Shown: positions 1-9,663, counted from the stretch's first letter. The stretch: 64,000 bases of DNA from Bacteroidia bacterium (GCA_030425425.1 JAUIAO010000024.1:1-64000); one strand, 5' to 3'. A program made the numbers and translations. Notes: generated by a model from the sequence alone, not told the origin.

Positions 1-329
1 ACAAGCACCATATCCTATTGACCAAAAATGCTTCCCCCAATACCGCTTATGCAAATGAGGAAACTCTTCCATCAGCTTTTTAGAAGTTCTTCCCTTTATT
101 CGTCTCATTATCTCACTTACTGACAGCTTTGCAGGGTAACTGACATGTAAATGAACGTTACTACTCCCTTAATGATCTGAATATCCATCATATCACAAAC
201 CTGCCCTATTATATCTCTACATCTAACCTGAACTTCTCCTTTCAATACATGATATCGATATTTCGTGCTAAATACTAAATGAACTGTCAGTTCAAAAACT
301 GTATGTGATCCTTTTCTATTTGCTCCCAT
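1..329 (-). pseudogene. IS200/IS605-family TnpA transposase, frameshifted and cut by the window edge
   Basis: The minus strand from the ATG at 329 encodes the start of a Y1 (HUH) transposase, with the typical early segment VHLVFSTKYRYHVLKG. The frame breaks near 155-163. The first frame ends in a stop at about 117, while the family sequence resumes in another frame as VHLHVSYPAKLSVSEIMRRI and then RRIKGRTSKKLMEEFPHLHK and WGKHFWSIGYG to the window edge. Compared with the usual GVVSKDHVHLHV segment, about 10 bases are missing, which removes the start of the metal-binding HUH region. The transposase should therefore be inactive. It lies outside the integrative element, in the left chromosomal flank. 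The family is recognised from conserved segments; the size of the deletion is inferred. Confidence 0.85.
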
Positions 330-358
330 TAAGCAAAGGTAAGATTTGTAGAAGCTGA

Positions 359-384
359 AAGCCTTGCACTAAAGTGCATAGCTT
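359..384. repeat. Imperfect palindrome, probable IS200/IS605 left-end hairpin
   Basis: AAGC-CT-TGCACT-AA-AGTGCA-TA-GCTT folds into a two-part stem just upstream of the transposase start. IS200/IS605 elements carry subterminal hairpins that TnpA binds, so this is probably the left-end structure of the broken insertion sequence. The exact cleavage site was not determined. Confidence 0.5.
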
Positions 385-425
385 AAGCTAGCGGATTGTG
401 ACCAGTTAAGAATATTGATAGCCGG

Positions 426-542
426 ATGAATAAATCATTGGCAATTGTCTATCATCTAAAAGAATCTCCAGGCGAGCTTGATGGAAAAAGATTAAATGAA
501 CTTATCAAGTATTATAATCAGCAAAGTAAGTTTAATTCCTAA
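426..542 (+). other. Possible 38-residue ORF in the left flank, probably a gene remnant
   Basis: An ATG-started frame encodes a short charged peptide beginning MNKSLAIVYHLKESPGE and ends 16 bases before the terminator at 559. I recognise no family. It could be the stump of a gene destroyed by earlier insertions, or chance. The rest of 330-590 holds only the insertion-sequence hairpin and the terminator. Confidence 0.2.
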
Positions 543-558
543 AGCTCACATCAAACAA

Positions 559-589
559 AAAACCCGATCCATAAAATGAACCGGGTTTT
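559..589 (-). terminator. Original tRNA-Arg terminator, left behind at the left element end
   Basis: AAAACCCG and CGGGTTTT form a stem around a short loop. Read on the minus strand it is followed by a T-rich run. It lies directly beyond the displaced tRNA 3' half (591-636), where the terminator of an uninterrupted tRNA-Arg gene would be. It therefore probably served that gene before the element inserted. Confidence 0.65.
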
Positions 590-590
590 G

Positions 591-636
591 AATGTGATTC
601 CACCAGGACTCGAACCTGGAACCTACTGCTTAGAAG
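591..636. repeat. attL: 46-bp direct repeat, displaced 3' half of tRNA-Arg
   Basis: Identical to 28243-28288; identity stops on both sides (g versus c before, t versus g after). It contains the anticodon loop, the anticodon 3' strand, the variable loop, the T arm and the acceptor 3' strand, but no 5' half, so it cannot make a tRNA. This is the chromosomal tRNA end pushed away when the element integrated. Confidence 0.92.
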
Positions 637-680
637 TCTTTGTTAAGTGTCCCCATACGGCTTATGAGGCCATTTTTTAC

Positions 681-730
681 ATAACACCATTTACAAAACA
701 TAGCATATTATAACACCGGAGCATAACACT
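681..730 (+). repeat. Left-end integrase arm-type sites (ATAACACC x3)
   Basis: ATAACACC occurs at 681-688 and 710-717, with a variant ATAACACT at 723-730. The same octamer occurs twice at the other end (28177, 28190) in the same orientation. The 13-bp spacing of 710/723 equals that of 28177/28190. Such short repeats inside both att sites are expected for arm-binding by tyrosine recombinases. The binding itself is inferred. Confidence 0.7.
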
Positions 731-873
731 AAAAGACTCAACATTACGCATAATATAAATCCCTTAATTGTCATAAAATAACAGAACTATTTTTTATTCG
801 ATTGATACAGTATATTTTAATCAATTTTTGAAGATGTCCTAAATGTCAAGATTACTTCCAATTAAAAGCATTC

Positions 874-3800
874 CTAATGAAGATAGAATTTCAACTTTAT
901 TCCTAAATAATTAAGAATATAGACCCCTTTATTGAGATGATTTAAGTCTACTTTACTTCGGTGAGATTCTTCTTTTTTATAAACCAACTCTCCAGAAATT
1001 GAGTATACTTCTATCAATACTTTTCGATCTGGATCTGAGAGATTTACGTTTAGAATATTATTATACACGTAAACTCGATCATCTATTGCATTTGTTTCTA
1101 GAATAGATTCCTGGGTGATTAATTCAAATCGATCTAAAATGCCACCCTCTTCTGAAATGAAAGAATAAGATAAATTTCTAATGTCTGTGATTCTTGATTT
1201 TTCTTTGTCCCACAAATAAAGCTCACCATCAAATTCTGCTAAGTCAAATTGCAAATAATAGCTCCCTCTAGTTTCAATATTAATTCCAATTGGAATACGC
1301 TTCATGCTGGAAGTAACAGTTTGAATGGCAAGAGGAGAATTATTTTTAATTGTAAAAACAGAATATTCTGCTTTTGAATTAAATACAGGAGCATCGAAAA
1401 GCCTATTGATCTTTTCATCATTCACATCATCATTCCAAGCAATTAGTGTTTGTTTAAACAACCCATCATCTGATAATAGATTAACTCTTACTTTTTGAAG
1501 ACTCATATTTTTCCTAAAAAAATGATCATCCTCATTATTCCCAATGGCGCGCTGATCCTCTTCAAAAACCACATTAACATTACCAGAGCCGTCTAGCTGC
1601 ACAAAGAAGCCTTGGGATGACCCAATAGAACCATTATACCTACTTAGGTTGCCCATATTGCTATCTGTACTACCTGAAGCATTGATAACTATATAATCAC
1701 TATTACTTCCTCTACCTTGATCTGAACCATGATCATCCCAGATATATATCGCGCCAGTGTTGTTATTATTATCATTCATGAACTCGGTGAAAGAAATGGC
1801 AGCTGGAAAAGGATTAGCCACAAGGTTCCATCCTTCGTAGGAATCTTGTTCGTCTTGTGTGTATGTTCCTTTGTAAATGATGATACCATCATTTGGTTTA
1901 CCTGAAAAAACCAGCTCCTTCTGAAATGCCTGTGTGTATCCCTTACCAGGTATTAGTTGATCAGATAAGGCGTTTTCCCATCGCAAAAGACCATCACTAC
2001 CAAAGGGTGTAGTTTCATTGTATTTGTTAACATTAGATCCAAGAATATCTCCTGTTGCAGCCGTAGATTGTTCTACCGGTGATCCTACGAATGAATATCT
2101 GCCATTACTATATCTAGTACTTCGTTTGATGGTAATATTTCCAAGAAAATCATTCTCGTCAAAGGTTATTAAAGATGCTCCTGACTCTATCGTTAAGTTT
2201 CCTAATACCCCTAAATCTGAATTAACTATTAGAGTATTCCCAGATGTAACATTCATTTCTTGATTTTCATTAATGATAACAGCTTGTACTGACATATCAT
2301 TTTCCAAAGTATAATTCCCATCAATTAAAACATTATCAGTTTCTGTAGGGCCATTTCGGTTAGACCAGTTGGCTCCATCCCAAACGATAATACTTTTAGG
2401 TTGCACAGTAGCCTGATAAGTCAATCCTCCATCATTTGTTTCTAATAACACATCATACCTGTCATTCACAGGAGCTTCGAATAGGCTTCCGTTGATTTGC
2501 AAATCATTAAGATTTTCTCCAAAATTAAATCCGCTCCAATTGCTAACATTGAAACCATAAAAATCGCCATCATATAAAATAACTTCACCACTGAATGACC
2601 TTAAATTATTGTCATAATTCAATGGCTGATATGAACTTCCACTTTGAACCATCCAAATAGCACTCCCGTAATTCACGCTCCAAGTTTCTCCTTGATCATA
2701 AGTACCTATTTCAAAAAGATAAAAACCAGATGCACTTTCCATGACTTTCCATTTAGTCCCAAAATCCGAAATTTTACCCCCTGTAAAATCTGAATAAGTA
2801 ACGTTCTCAGGATTTAATTCTAAAAAATTCTGAGCACCATTAAATTTAAATTCTGAACCACCATCTATTGGAAAAACACCCCTCCAGACATATCCAAAAC
2901 CATTCGTTCCAACAAATTGAAGTCCTAGGTTCTTTTCTTCAGTTTGTTTGCTAGTGTTGATTTGCCAATCAAAAGCCTTAGGCTCAAAAATTATATCTGC
3001 CAAGTAGGCAGCAGACCACCCAGAACTTCTATTAGTTTCATCTGTTAAAAATTCAATGTAAATACTACCGCCAGTTGAAGTAACCGAACTTGGCAAACTA
3101 TTCCCTGTATATTGCCCCAATATGGATGATGTGTTATCATTACCATCAAAGACAATTAACCAATCATGATCTTGTTCAAGATCAAATTCATTGAAGGAAA
3201 TTGTAATACTTTTTGCATATGGTGGATCAATAAGCCATGAACAATTTGTTTTATTACCATAGTTTTTCACACCGCTTCCGTCATTAATTAATCCAGAATA
3301 AGCTGTTAAAGTATTTGTGCCTGAACAATATGAGGGATTTATAGATTGATATTCCAACTCCCACCCATCATGGTTGACAAACATATCTGAGTAGAACTTT
3401 ATAAAAATTGATCCTCCAGAACTTTGAATTGCTGGTGGTATATTGTTTCCAGTGAATGTTCCTAATAATGTCGAAGATTCTGAATCTCCATCATATATTT
3501 CAACAGCATCATAAATTGTTTTCCCATCTTCCTCCGGCAATTCGAGATCAAATTTTGTGAACCGAAGAATTATTGACTCGGCATCTGGGGGAGAAATCAA
3601 CCATGTACATTCCTGATTATTACAATAATTATCATCTCCACTCCCATCGGAAACCACACCAAAATCGGTATCAATTAATTCATTAGTGCTAGAACAAAGT
3701 GCTGCTCCATCACTAGTATAATTCGCCGTGAAACCAGAATAATTGATTGAATAATCTGATATGAACACAACAAGCATTTCACCTGTATTTGAAATGATTT

Positions 3801-6450
3801 CATCCGGAGGACTATTTCCAGTTAATACCGCTAGCTCATTCGAATCTGAAAACAAACCATCATAAATAATTACTCCATCATAACCTTCTTCCGTTTCAAA
3901 TTCACTAAATGAAAGCGTAACAGTTGAAGCACATGGAGGTGCTATATACCAATAGCAATTGTGATTATTCCCATAGTTTTCAGTACTCGAGCCATCTTCA
4001 AAAGTCCCATTAGATTCAGAAAACAATGACAAACCTTCGCAATAAGTAGATGTACCTATGCTGGTATAGTTTGCAAACCACCCACCTTCAGTATTGCTTC
4101 CATCAGACGAGAATCTAATTTTAATCGCACCAGAAGTTGAAACAACATCAGGAGGCAGAGTATTTCCCCACCAAACTAAAAGCAGATCATTATCCTCATA
4201 CGGACCATCATATACAAACACCGTATCATATTCAGCTTCTGTTTCAAATTCAGTAAAAGTCAAAGCAACCTGTTCTGCACCTGGTGGTGCTATTACCCAG
4301 GAACAGTTTAAGTTGTTGCTATAATTATCTGTACCACTTCCATCTGATAAAGTCCCAGAAGAAGCTGTCAAATGAGTAGTCCCATTACAAGTAAGATCTC
4401 CAGAAACACCGATACCTACAGCATACCAAGCATCTTTGACCGCTGTATATTCTGAGGATGGATTACCATACAAGTCTTCGGTTGATTGGAGAGAACCTAA
4501 GTAAGCATCATAATAGGTTGCATTGGATGGAAGATAATTGATCAAATTCCTATAGGCGATCTGTTGAGCCTTATCCATTCCAATCGGACTAACACTGAAT
4601 GCATTTCCTACGTCATTGGTTCCTGAGCCACCCTCCGAAAGTAGGTAAAACCAATAATTTTGGACACCACTATTTATGTGAACTCCACCATGATCATAGG
4701 ATATATTTTCAGGATTAATCCATCCTAACCCTTCATAGGTATCAGGTTGATTTTCAATATTTGGGTCAGCTAAACTTCTCATACTATTGGCACCAATTTT
4801 CAAACCTTCGCCAAGAAGCCAATCAGGTTCATATCCACTGTAAAACTCCACAGAAGTTCCCATGATATCTGCGAATGACTCATTCAAAGCTCCAGACTCA
4901 CCTTGATATGTCAACCCACCATTGCCATTGTTTCCAACAACCATGTGTGTAAACTCGTGGCCTTCAACATCTAACACAACCATAGGATTGTAATTTACCT
5001 TATCACCCATTCCATATGACATTACATTGTAAGGAGATGGAAAAGCCGATGCGTTATTAGGATACCCACTAATGTTTAATTTTTCTAAAATGATAGGATT
5101 TACAAACTGCCGAATTGGACTTCCATTTCCATCATAGCTGTCTCTACCAAATGTATTCCAATAGAAATCATACGTCACCTGCATTCCCCAATGAACATCT
5201 ACTGCAGGATGACCTGTAGCGCCATTTTCATAGCTACCACTATTTCCTGAATCGGCCCAAGAAATTGTTCCTGAGTCATTGGAAATTGAAATAGAACCAC
5301 CAAAATCATCTTCGTTCAAATTATCATAATCCCATATCTCAATGGAATATGGAGGATTGTTCAGATACATATTAACATCAAATGAGACAGGAGCAGATTT
5401 ATTGGATAAATGCTCCGAAACAAACACCACCTGATTACCCCCGTCAATTAACTTGATATAAAAATCTGGCAGATTGTCAGAAAAGAAATTATACCACCAA
5501 TCTTGATCAGCGTTGGTAATGGTAAAACTCGAAATATAAGGAACTCCCTCCCAGCTGTTATCTTCATTCACAAAATCAGAGTAATTATCAAACAAATATG
5601 GATTTGAATTATCAACTGTAGAATTAGTAGCATCATACGTTTCAATTCTTCTAGCATTATCTCTTAATCTATAGCCTCCTTCAAAGCTATCCGTTGTGAA
5701 AGTCTGGTTTCCGCTATAATAAGTATCGCCTGTTGCCTGCTCATCGGCGTGAGCAATTAAACTCACCTTATTCACTACTTCGCCTGATTTAGCATCAACA
5801 AACACATTATACATTTTCAATGGTTGAAGAGATTCAACCCTTACTTTATAGGCCAAATAGAATTGTTCACCAACTTGTGTAATAACCAATTCAACGGGGT
5901 TTTCTTTGATTTCACCTGTTACACCCATCTCCTTTTTGGCTGTAGAAAGTGCTTTCAATCTGGAGATTTTATGATTGACATCTATCGAAAGATCAGTCTC
6001 TAATTGACCATTGATTGATTCAACTATATCATTTTTGGAATGAATAAGCACCATGCTTTCATTCATCAGAACACCCTTATAGTATTGATAGAAACTTGAA
6101 TGAGAAAAACCCAACTGATCTTCGGTTTCATTCAAAAGTTTAAAAGTAAACTGATCTGAAAGTGAAAATTCGTTGGTTAAATAAGTCAGCCCATCATTTG
6201 TTTTTATCGGTGCGATGCGCTGATTTCCTCTTGAATCATTAGGTTTTAACAAGAACGATTTGGAATGTGATTTCACTTTTGATCCGTTCAGCTTCCTTGT
6301 AGGATTAGTAGTTGGTACTATTGGTGAAGAGGTACCATTTCCAATTTTCGATTTTAATGGATTTTGAAATCTCGTGAGATTTGGTACTGGTTTCTGAGCG
6401 AATAACTGAAATACCAGAAATATCAATATGGCAGTGGTTGTGTTTTTCAT
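874..6450 (-). CDS. Secreted M4 (thermolysin-like) metalloprotease with four CUB domains and a T9SS sorting tail
   Basis: This 1858-residue protein starts with a signal peptide (MKNTTTAILIFLVFQLFAQ). A fungalysin/thermolysin-type propeptide follows (about 80-235). The M4 catalytic domain carries zinc motif HEFTH near residue 500, the third ligand in NESFAD about 22 residues later, and the HINSGVQN segment with the catalytic histidine near 590. Four CUB-like repeats (about 687-1150) share the pattern SDGSG..NY.NN..C.W.I.PP. A long region without a recognised catalytic domain leads to a C-terminal tail typical of type A sorting domains (VYSISGELVYKK ... LNKGVYILN). It is thus probably exported by the type IX system and processed to an extracellular protease. 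It is the leftmost gene of the element and overlaps the end of the upstream lipoprotein gene by 4 bp, suggesting co-transcription. Its substrate is unknown. Confidence 0.93.
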   Translation of the reverse strand: MKNTTTAILIFLVFQLFAQKPVPNLTRFQNPLKSKIGNGTSSPIVPTTNPTRKLNGSKVKSHSKSFLLKPNDSRGNQRIAPIKTNDGLTYLTNEFSLSDQFTFKLLNETEDQLGFSHSSFYQYYKGVLMNESMVLIHSKNDIVESINGQLETDLSIDVNHKISRLKALSTAKKEMGVTGEIKENPVELVITQVGEQFYLAYKVRVESLQPLKMYNVFVDAKSGEVVNKVSLIAHADEQATGDTYYSGNQTFTTDSFEGGYRLRDNARRIETYDATNSTVDNSNPYLFDNYSDFVNEDNSWEGVPYISSFTITNADQDWWYNFFSDNLPDFYIKLIDGGNQVVFVSEHLSNKSAPVSFDVNMYLNNPPYSIEIWDYDNLNEDDFGGSISISNDSGTISWADSGNSGSYENGATGHPAVDVHWGMQVTYDFYWNTFGRDSYDGNGSPIRQFVNPIILEKLNISGYPNNASAFPSPYNVMSYGMGDKVNYNPMVVLDVEGHEFTHMVVGNNGNGGLTYQGESGALNESFADIMGTSVEFYSGYEPDWLLGEGLKIGANSMRSLADPNIENQPDTYEGLGWINPENISYDHGGVHINSGVQNYWFYLLSEGGSGTNDVGNAFSVSPIGMDKAQQIAYRNLINYLPSNATYYDAYLGSLQSTEDLYGNPSSEYTAVKDAWYAVGIGVSGDLTCNGTTHLTASSGTLSDGSGTDNYSNNLNCSWVIAPPGAEQVALTFTEFETEAEYDTVFVYDGPYEDNDLLLVWWGNTLPPDVVSTSGAIKIRFSSDGSNTEGGWFANYTSIGTSTYCEGLSLFSESNGTFEDGSSTENYGNNHNCYWYIAPPCASTVTLSFSEFETEEGYDGVIIYDGLFSDSNELAVLTGNSPPDEIISNTGEMLVVFISDYSINYSGFTANYTSDGAALCSSTNELIDTDFGVVSDGSGDDNYCNNQECTWLISPPDAESIILRFTKFDLELPEEDGKTIYDAVEIYDGDSESSTLLGTFTGNNIPPAIQSSGGSIFIKFYSDMFVNHDGWELEYQSINPSYCSGTNTLTAYSGLINDGSGVKNYGNKTNCSWLIDPPYAKSITISFNEFDLEQDHDWLIVFDGNDNTSSILGQYTGNSLPSSVTSTGGSIYIEFLTDETNRSSGWSAAYLADIIFEPKAFDWQINTSKQTEEKNLGLQFVGTNGFGYVWRGVFPIDGGSEFKFNGAQNFLELNPENVTYSDFTGGKISDFGTKWKVMESASGFYLFEIGTYDQGETWSVNYGSAIWMVQSGSSYQPLNYDNNLRSFSGEVILYDGDFYGFNVSNWSGFNFGENLNDLQINGSLFEAPVNDRYDVLLETNDGGLTYQATVQPKSIIVWDGANWSNRNGPTETDNVLIDGNYTLENDMSVQAVIINENQEMNVTSGNTLIVNSDLGVLGNLTIESGASLITFDENDFLGNITIKRSTRYSNGRYSFVGSPVEQSTAATGDILGSNVNKYNETTPFGSDGLLRWENALSDQLIPGKGYTQAFQKELVFSGKPNDGIIIYKGTYTQDEQDSYEGWNLVANPFPAAISFTEFMNDNNNNTGAIYIWDDHGSDQGRGSNSDYIVINASGSTDSNMGNLSRYNGSIGSSQGFFVQLDGSGNVNVVFEEDQRAIGNNEDDHFFRKNMSLQKVRVNLLSDDGLFKQTLIAWNDDVNDEKINRLFDAPVFNSKAEYSVFTIKNNSPLAIQTVTSSMKRIPIGINIETRGSYYLQFDLAEFDGELYLWDKEKSRITDIRNLSYSFISEEGGILDRFELITQESILETNAIDDRVYVYNNILNVNLSDPDRKVLIEVYSISGELVYKKEESHRSKVDLNHLNKGVYILNYLGIKLKFYLH

Positions 6451-6839
6451 TGCTTATTAATAAAAGTTAGGGAGTCTAATGAACTGTAGAGATTAAGCAC
6501 CTCAGGATTTAAGTCCTTTGCACCAAAACTCCAGACTATACGATTGGTATCTAGAGGCGTATTTAATTGTATGAATGAATAGGTATTGCCAGGTATAAAA
6601 TATTTGTAGTCGTTCAAATCCCCAGCAGTTGAGAACAATGTGAATACTATTTTTCTACTAATTTTTCGAACTACCTGACTATCTTTTGTAATAGTGCCGT
6701 CTTGGGTTAAATGAAAAGTACTAATCTCACCCGTGAATCCCCCTCCACTTCCAAAATCTATAGAACTAATTTGAAAGGCTTTTCTACATGAGGTACATGA
6801 AAGTATAAAAAATATCAAACTCAAGGATAAATATCTCAA
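6447..6839 (-). CDS. Small predicted lipoprotein of unknown function
   Basis: A 130-residue protein with an N-terminal hydrophobic stretch and a lipobox-like LSCTSC, so probably a lipoprotein. The remainder is beta-rich with no recognised catalytic motif. It lies upstream of the large metalloprotease, with its stop overlapping that gene's start (6447-6450), so the two are probably translated together. A chaperone or inhibitor role for the protease is conceivable but only inferred from position. Confidence 0.65.
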   Translation of the reverse strand: MRYLSLSLIFFILSCTSCRKAFQISSIDFGSGGGFTGEISTFHLTQDGTITKDSQVVRKISRKIVFTLFSTAGDLNDYKYFIPGNTYSFIQLNTPLDTNRIVWSFGAKDLNPEVLNLYSSLDSLTFINKQ

Positions 6840-7207
6840 AACGGCATTTTATCGTAATGTTCGAAATATATCAATAAAAAGCAAATGATATATATCAATG
6901 AACTGTATTACATTTTATAGAAAGTCAATTAGTGTAAAAAGCATCTCAGCACATAAATTGTACTATTTGAATAAATAAACCTTTTAAAGAACCTATTCGT
7001 TGGATGTACCCCTCATCTAAGCAACAATTATCTAAATCTAAGAATAATTCAATTTTCTCAAATCATCTAATTGGTTAATGTGTTGAACGATTGCCTTAAA
7101 AGATGGAGAAAAAACAATAATAGTAACCACAGTAAAAACTGATTGAGGACAAGTTAACAAAGTAAAAGAACCTCATAACTCAATTAACTTTGATGGCAAT
7201 CCACAAA

Positions 7208-7237
7208 GAAGAGAAGAGAAGAGAAGAGAAGAGAAAA
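7208..7237. repeat. Pentanucleotide microsatellite (GAAGA)n
   Basis: About six tandem GAAGA units, purine-only on the plus strand, lie in non-coding DNA just before a hairpin terminator. Copy number in such tracts can vary by slippage. No gene lies across it, so any effect would have to be on a transcript or DNA structure. Confidence 0.8.
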
Positions 7238-7251
7238 GTAAAGAAGAGGAA

Positions 7252-7276
7252 AGAAGGAGATGTCCATCCTTCTTTT
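7252..7276 (+). terminator. Hairpin with T tail in the intergenic region
   Basis: AGAAGGA (7252-7258) pairs with TCCTTCT (7267-7273), loop of 8, then TTT. It fits a plus-strand terminator, but no plus-strand gene precedes it. It may end an unannotated small RNA or be a remnant. Confidence 0.45.
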
Positions 7277-7706
7277 ATTTAAATTATATTTCACTCTCTT
7301 TTAACTCTTTTTCTTTTTTCAAAAAGCTAGAAAAATTCAATCGATTTAGAGCGCCTCTGGCGAAATAAAAATTTAATACATACATTGGGCTATTTTCAAT
7401 ACAAAACACATTCAGGACTGGTTAAAATGCGCGACAGAGGTATTTGGATTCGTTACCACGTCAGAAAGTGATAAGAAAATGAAAAGATTGACCAAACCCT
7501 AGTGTATAAACCCCTACAAAAAGCTCCTTTGCTTGATAATTCATGTGATATTAAATGTCGCCATAAAAATTTAACTTTTTCAAGAAAAGATTTTTAACAA
7601 ATGAATTTTTTGTAATATGAAATTTGTTAATTTGTTCAACCTTACAACTGAAGTCAGCATACATTCATGAATTTACAAATAAACAGCTACTGAAATAATT
7701 GGTTGC

Positions 7707-8390
7707 TTACACTTCAATAAACAGATTCCTGCATTTACTTTTCAACTCATAATTTCCAATTATCCCTAAGTGTTCATCCTGCTTTTCAATATTCACCAAC
7801 CAATCATCCTCAGATTTAACACTCTCCGAGGCCCCAGGCTTTTCATAGCCATTAATAAAGTAGATAAACAGCAACTTCGCTTTAATGCCTTGCTGATCAA
7901 GAAAATGTAGAAATGATATTCGATTAGCCTTTTGATAGTATTTCTTCTCCCAGTTCTTACATTCCACAATACCGAAGTGATTTTTTGTACTCTCAAAAGC
8001 CGATTTAATCATTCTTAAACTATTTGGGCTTGATGCTCCGCAGTTCGATTCCATTTCTCCTGCCCTAGCCTTTGCCTCTACCAAAATCCACTCATCACCA
8101 AACTTCCCAACTGCATCCCAGTTTTGTGCTGATCCTGATTGTGGCCAATAATTGCTCCAGGCCTCATGAATAGATAGGTCTTGATTTAAAAAATTGACCC
8201 CAACGAACTCTAAATCAACTCCACCCTTGGTGCCAAATGGAAAATCTAACCATTCGATTGGTTGATTCTGATCAAACCCATAAAGGTCTTTAATCTTACG
8301 GTCCAATTTATTTCTATGCCTTCCTAGAAATCTGAGTAAATGATATTCACTCCCATATCCTATTGCCATTTCACCCATGTTGATCAACAT
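7707..8390 (-). CDS. McrBC-linked protein with a PD-(D/E)XK-like motif
   Basis: From the ATG at 8390 this encodes about 227 residues. A start at 8378 is also possible; the longer frame to 8432 runs deep into mcrC and is less likely. It overlaps the end of mcrC by 20 bp, so it is the third gene of the mcrB-mcrC operon. The stretch WDAVGKFGDEWILVEAKAR has the acidic residue, beta strand and E-x-K spacing of PD-(D/E)XK nuclease-like folds. Charged and aromatic segments surround it. No family name is certain. Its position suggests a role with the McrBC restriction complex, as an extra nuclease or specificity factor, but this is inference from context and one motif. Confidence 0.7.
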   Translation of the reverse strand: MLINMGEMAIGYGSEYHLLRFLGRHRNKLDRKIKDLYGFDQNQPIEWLDFPFGTKGGVDLEFVGVNFLNQDLSIHEAWSNYWPQSGSAQNWDAVGKFGDEWILVEAKARAGEMESNCGASSPNSLRMIKSAFESTKNHFGIVECKNWEKKYYQKANRISFLHFLDQQGIKAKLLFIYFINGYEKPGASESVKSEDDWLVNIEKQDEHLGIIGNYELKSKCRNLFIEV

Positions 8391-9663
8391 TTTGTTTAAT
8401 AAACCCCAACTCTTCCAAAACCCTATGCCCAATGTCTTTATTCAAAAGACTCTTTTCATCTTCCGTTTTTTTGATCAAATCCGCAAACATCAACCCACAT
8501 GAAAGGTCACTTAAATGCTCAGCACTAATGTCCTGAAAATCACCGGCCTCTTTTCTCACACCTTCAATTACCTGATCTGGGTACAACAAATAGCCATCAG
8601 CAGACTCGAAGTAATGTAGATAAGCATAGAGCTGGCGTAAGTCATCAGGAGTCACCGCCTTTTGGTACTTCCATTTGGTATCAACAACCACTTTTCTGTC
8701 ATAGGACTCAATTACCAAATCAGGCCTGAGACGCATGCCCCATCCATTGTGTTTCTTCCAAAACAGTTTTGATCGCTGACCATAAACTTTCACCCCTCTA
8801 TTTACAGCGGCTCTTCTCAAACTCCAGTATATAAAACTCTCCCACAAGTAGTTCATATCAAACATGATGGCCAGTATGTCATTGGATCCGCCTTTGATAT
8901 CTGGATGGTAGTTGAGCAGGATGATTCGGGCAAGCTCTATAGCTCGTTTGTAGCTTTCTGTTTTGCGGTCATAAGGAAGTGCGGCAAACAGCTTTTCATT
9001 TACAGCGCGATGCTTGCACTCAGGAAAGAACAACAACAATGCATCTGCATTTCGGCGCACAGCGTCAGACCCAACACTAGCTACACATTCCAAACCAGCT
9101 CGTAGAATGAAATTGTAAACATTGTCCTGGTCATAGACCGAATGCGCAACATAAAAGCGCTCGGCATGCAGGGCGTTTTTCGTGATCTGCTGATGTACCA
9201 GGAGCTTGCCTTTAAGTGCTGGCTGGTTACTGACATGCGTACGGTATTTCTTGATCAGTCCCTGGTGAATGAGTTTCTCAGCTTCATCCAGAAACAGCTG
9301 CAAGTAGGTATCCAGCACACTGTGTTTCCGAATGTTGACATTAGCCAGTGTTGTCGTCTTAGCTTCTACTTGGAAGCTGATGAGTAGTATTTCTAAAAGC
9401 ACCTCTTGCCACTCTCCTTTTTTAAGCTCATGTTTGTCGGTTTTAGGCAACACTTCGATGGTGAGATCACCAACTTTGAGGACTCCTACAAATTCATTGA
9501 ACCGGACTTTGTTGTAATAGGTGCGAAAGAAGCTGGTTTGGGCTTGTTGCTCATAAATAGCCAAAGCATCCAAATGCTTTTGCTTAAACTTGACTTTATC
9601 AAGCTCCTGCCCTACGGTCAGCCAACCCCATTCATGCAGCAATATTTTATTGGAATCAGACAC
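8371..9663 (-). CDS. mcrC: McrC-type nuclease subunit of a modification-dependent restriction system
   Basis: This 430-residue protein has the McrC N-terminal segment (FNEFVGVLKVGDLTIEVLPK, about 55-74). Its C-terminal PD-(D/E)XK nuclease core is RPDLVIES..RKVVVDTKWK near 316-330, where the D and the D-x-K carry the catalytic residues. In the known systems McrC is the endonuclease that joins McrB rings to cut DNA carrying modified cytosines. The start is GTG at 9663, overlapping the mcrB stop by 8 bp, so translation is coupled. It also overlaps the downstream PD-(D/E)XK-like gene. Length and motifs look complete. Confidence 0.9.
   Translation of the reverse strand: MSDSNKILLHEWGWLTVGQELDKVKFKQKHLDALAIYEQQAQTSFFRTYYNKVRFNEFVGVLKVGDLTIEVLPKTDKHELKKGEWQEVLLEILLISFQVEAKTTTLANVNIRKHSVLDTYLQLFLDEAEKLIHQGLIKKYRTHVSNQPALKGKLLVHQQITKNALHAERFYVAHSVYDQDNVYNFILRAGLECVASVGSDAVRRNADALLLFFPECKHRAVNEKLFAALPYDRKTESYKRAIELARIILLNYHPDIKGGSNDILAIMFDMNYLWESFIYWSLRRAAVNRGVKVYGQRSKLFWKKHNGWGMRLRPDLVIESYDRKVVVDTKWKYQKAVTPDDLRQLYAYLHYFESADGYLLYPDQVIEGVRKEAGDFQDISAEHLSDLSCGLMFADLIKKTEDEKSLLNKDIGHRVLEELGFIKQNVDQHG

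Larger units (their letters stand above)
6840..7706. other. 867-bp intergenic region with a purine repeat and one hairpin terminator
   Basis: No convincing gene is seen. The region is AT-rich. It holds a pentanucleotide repeat (GAAGA units, about 7208-7237) followed by more purine-rich sequence, then a plus-strand hairpin with T tail at 7252-7276. It separates the protease pair from the McrBC block. A short RNA ending at the hairpin is possible but unproven. Confidence 0.5.

Noticed and set aside
595-636. A second tRNA-Arg gene at the left end
   Set aside because: Only the 3' half from the anticodon loop is present; there is no 5' acceptor strand or D arm.
7200-7260. CRISPR-like array
   Set aside because: The repeat unit is only 5 bp and has no spacers.
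7391-8432. Start of the PD-(D/E)XK-like gene at 8432, and a short ORF near 7427
   Set aside because: The long start would overlap mcrC by more than 60 bp without conserved features, and the short ORF of 14 codons has no support.
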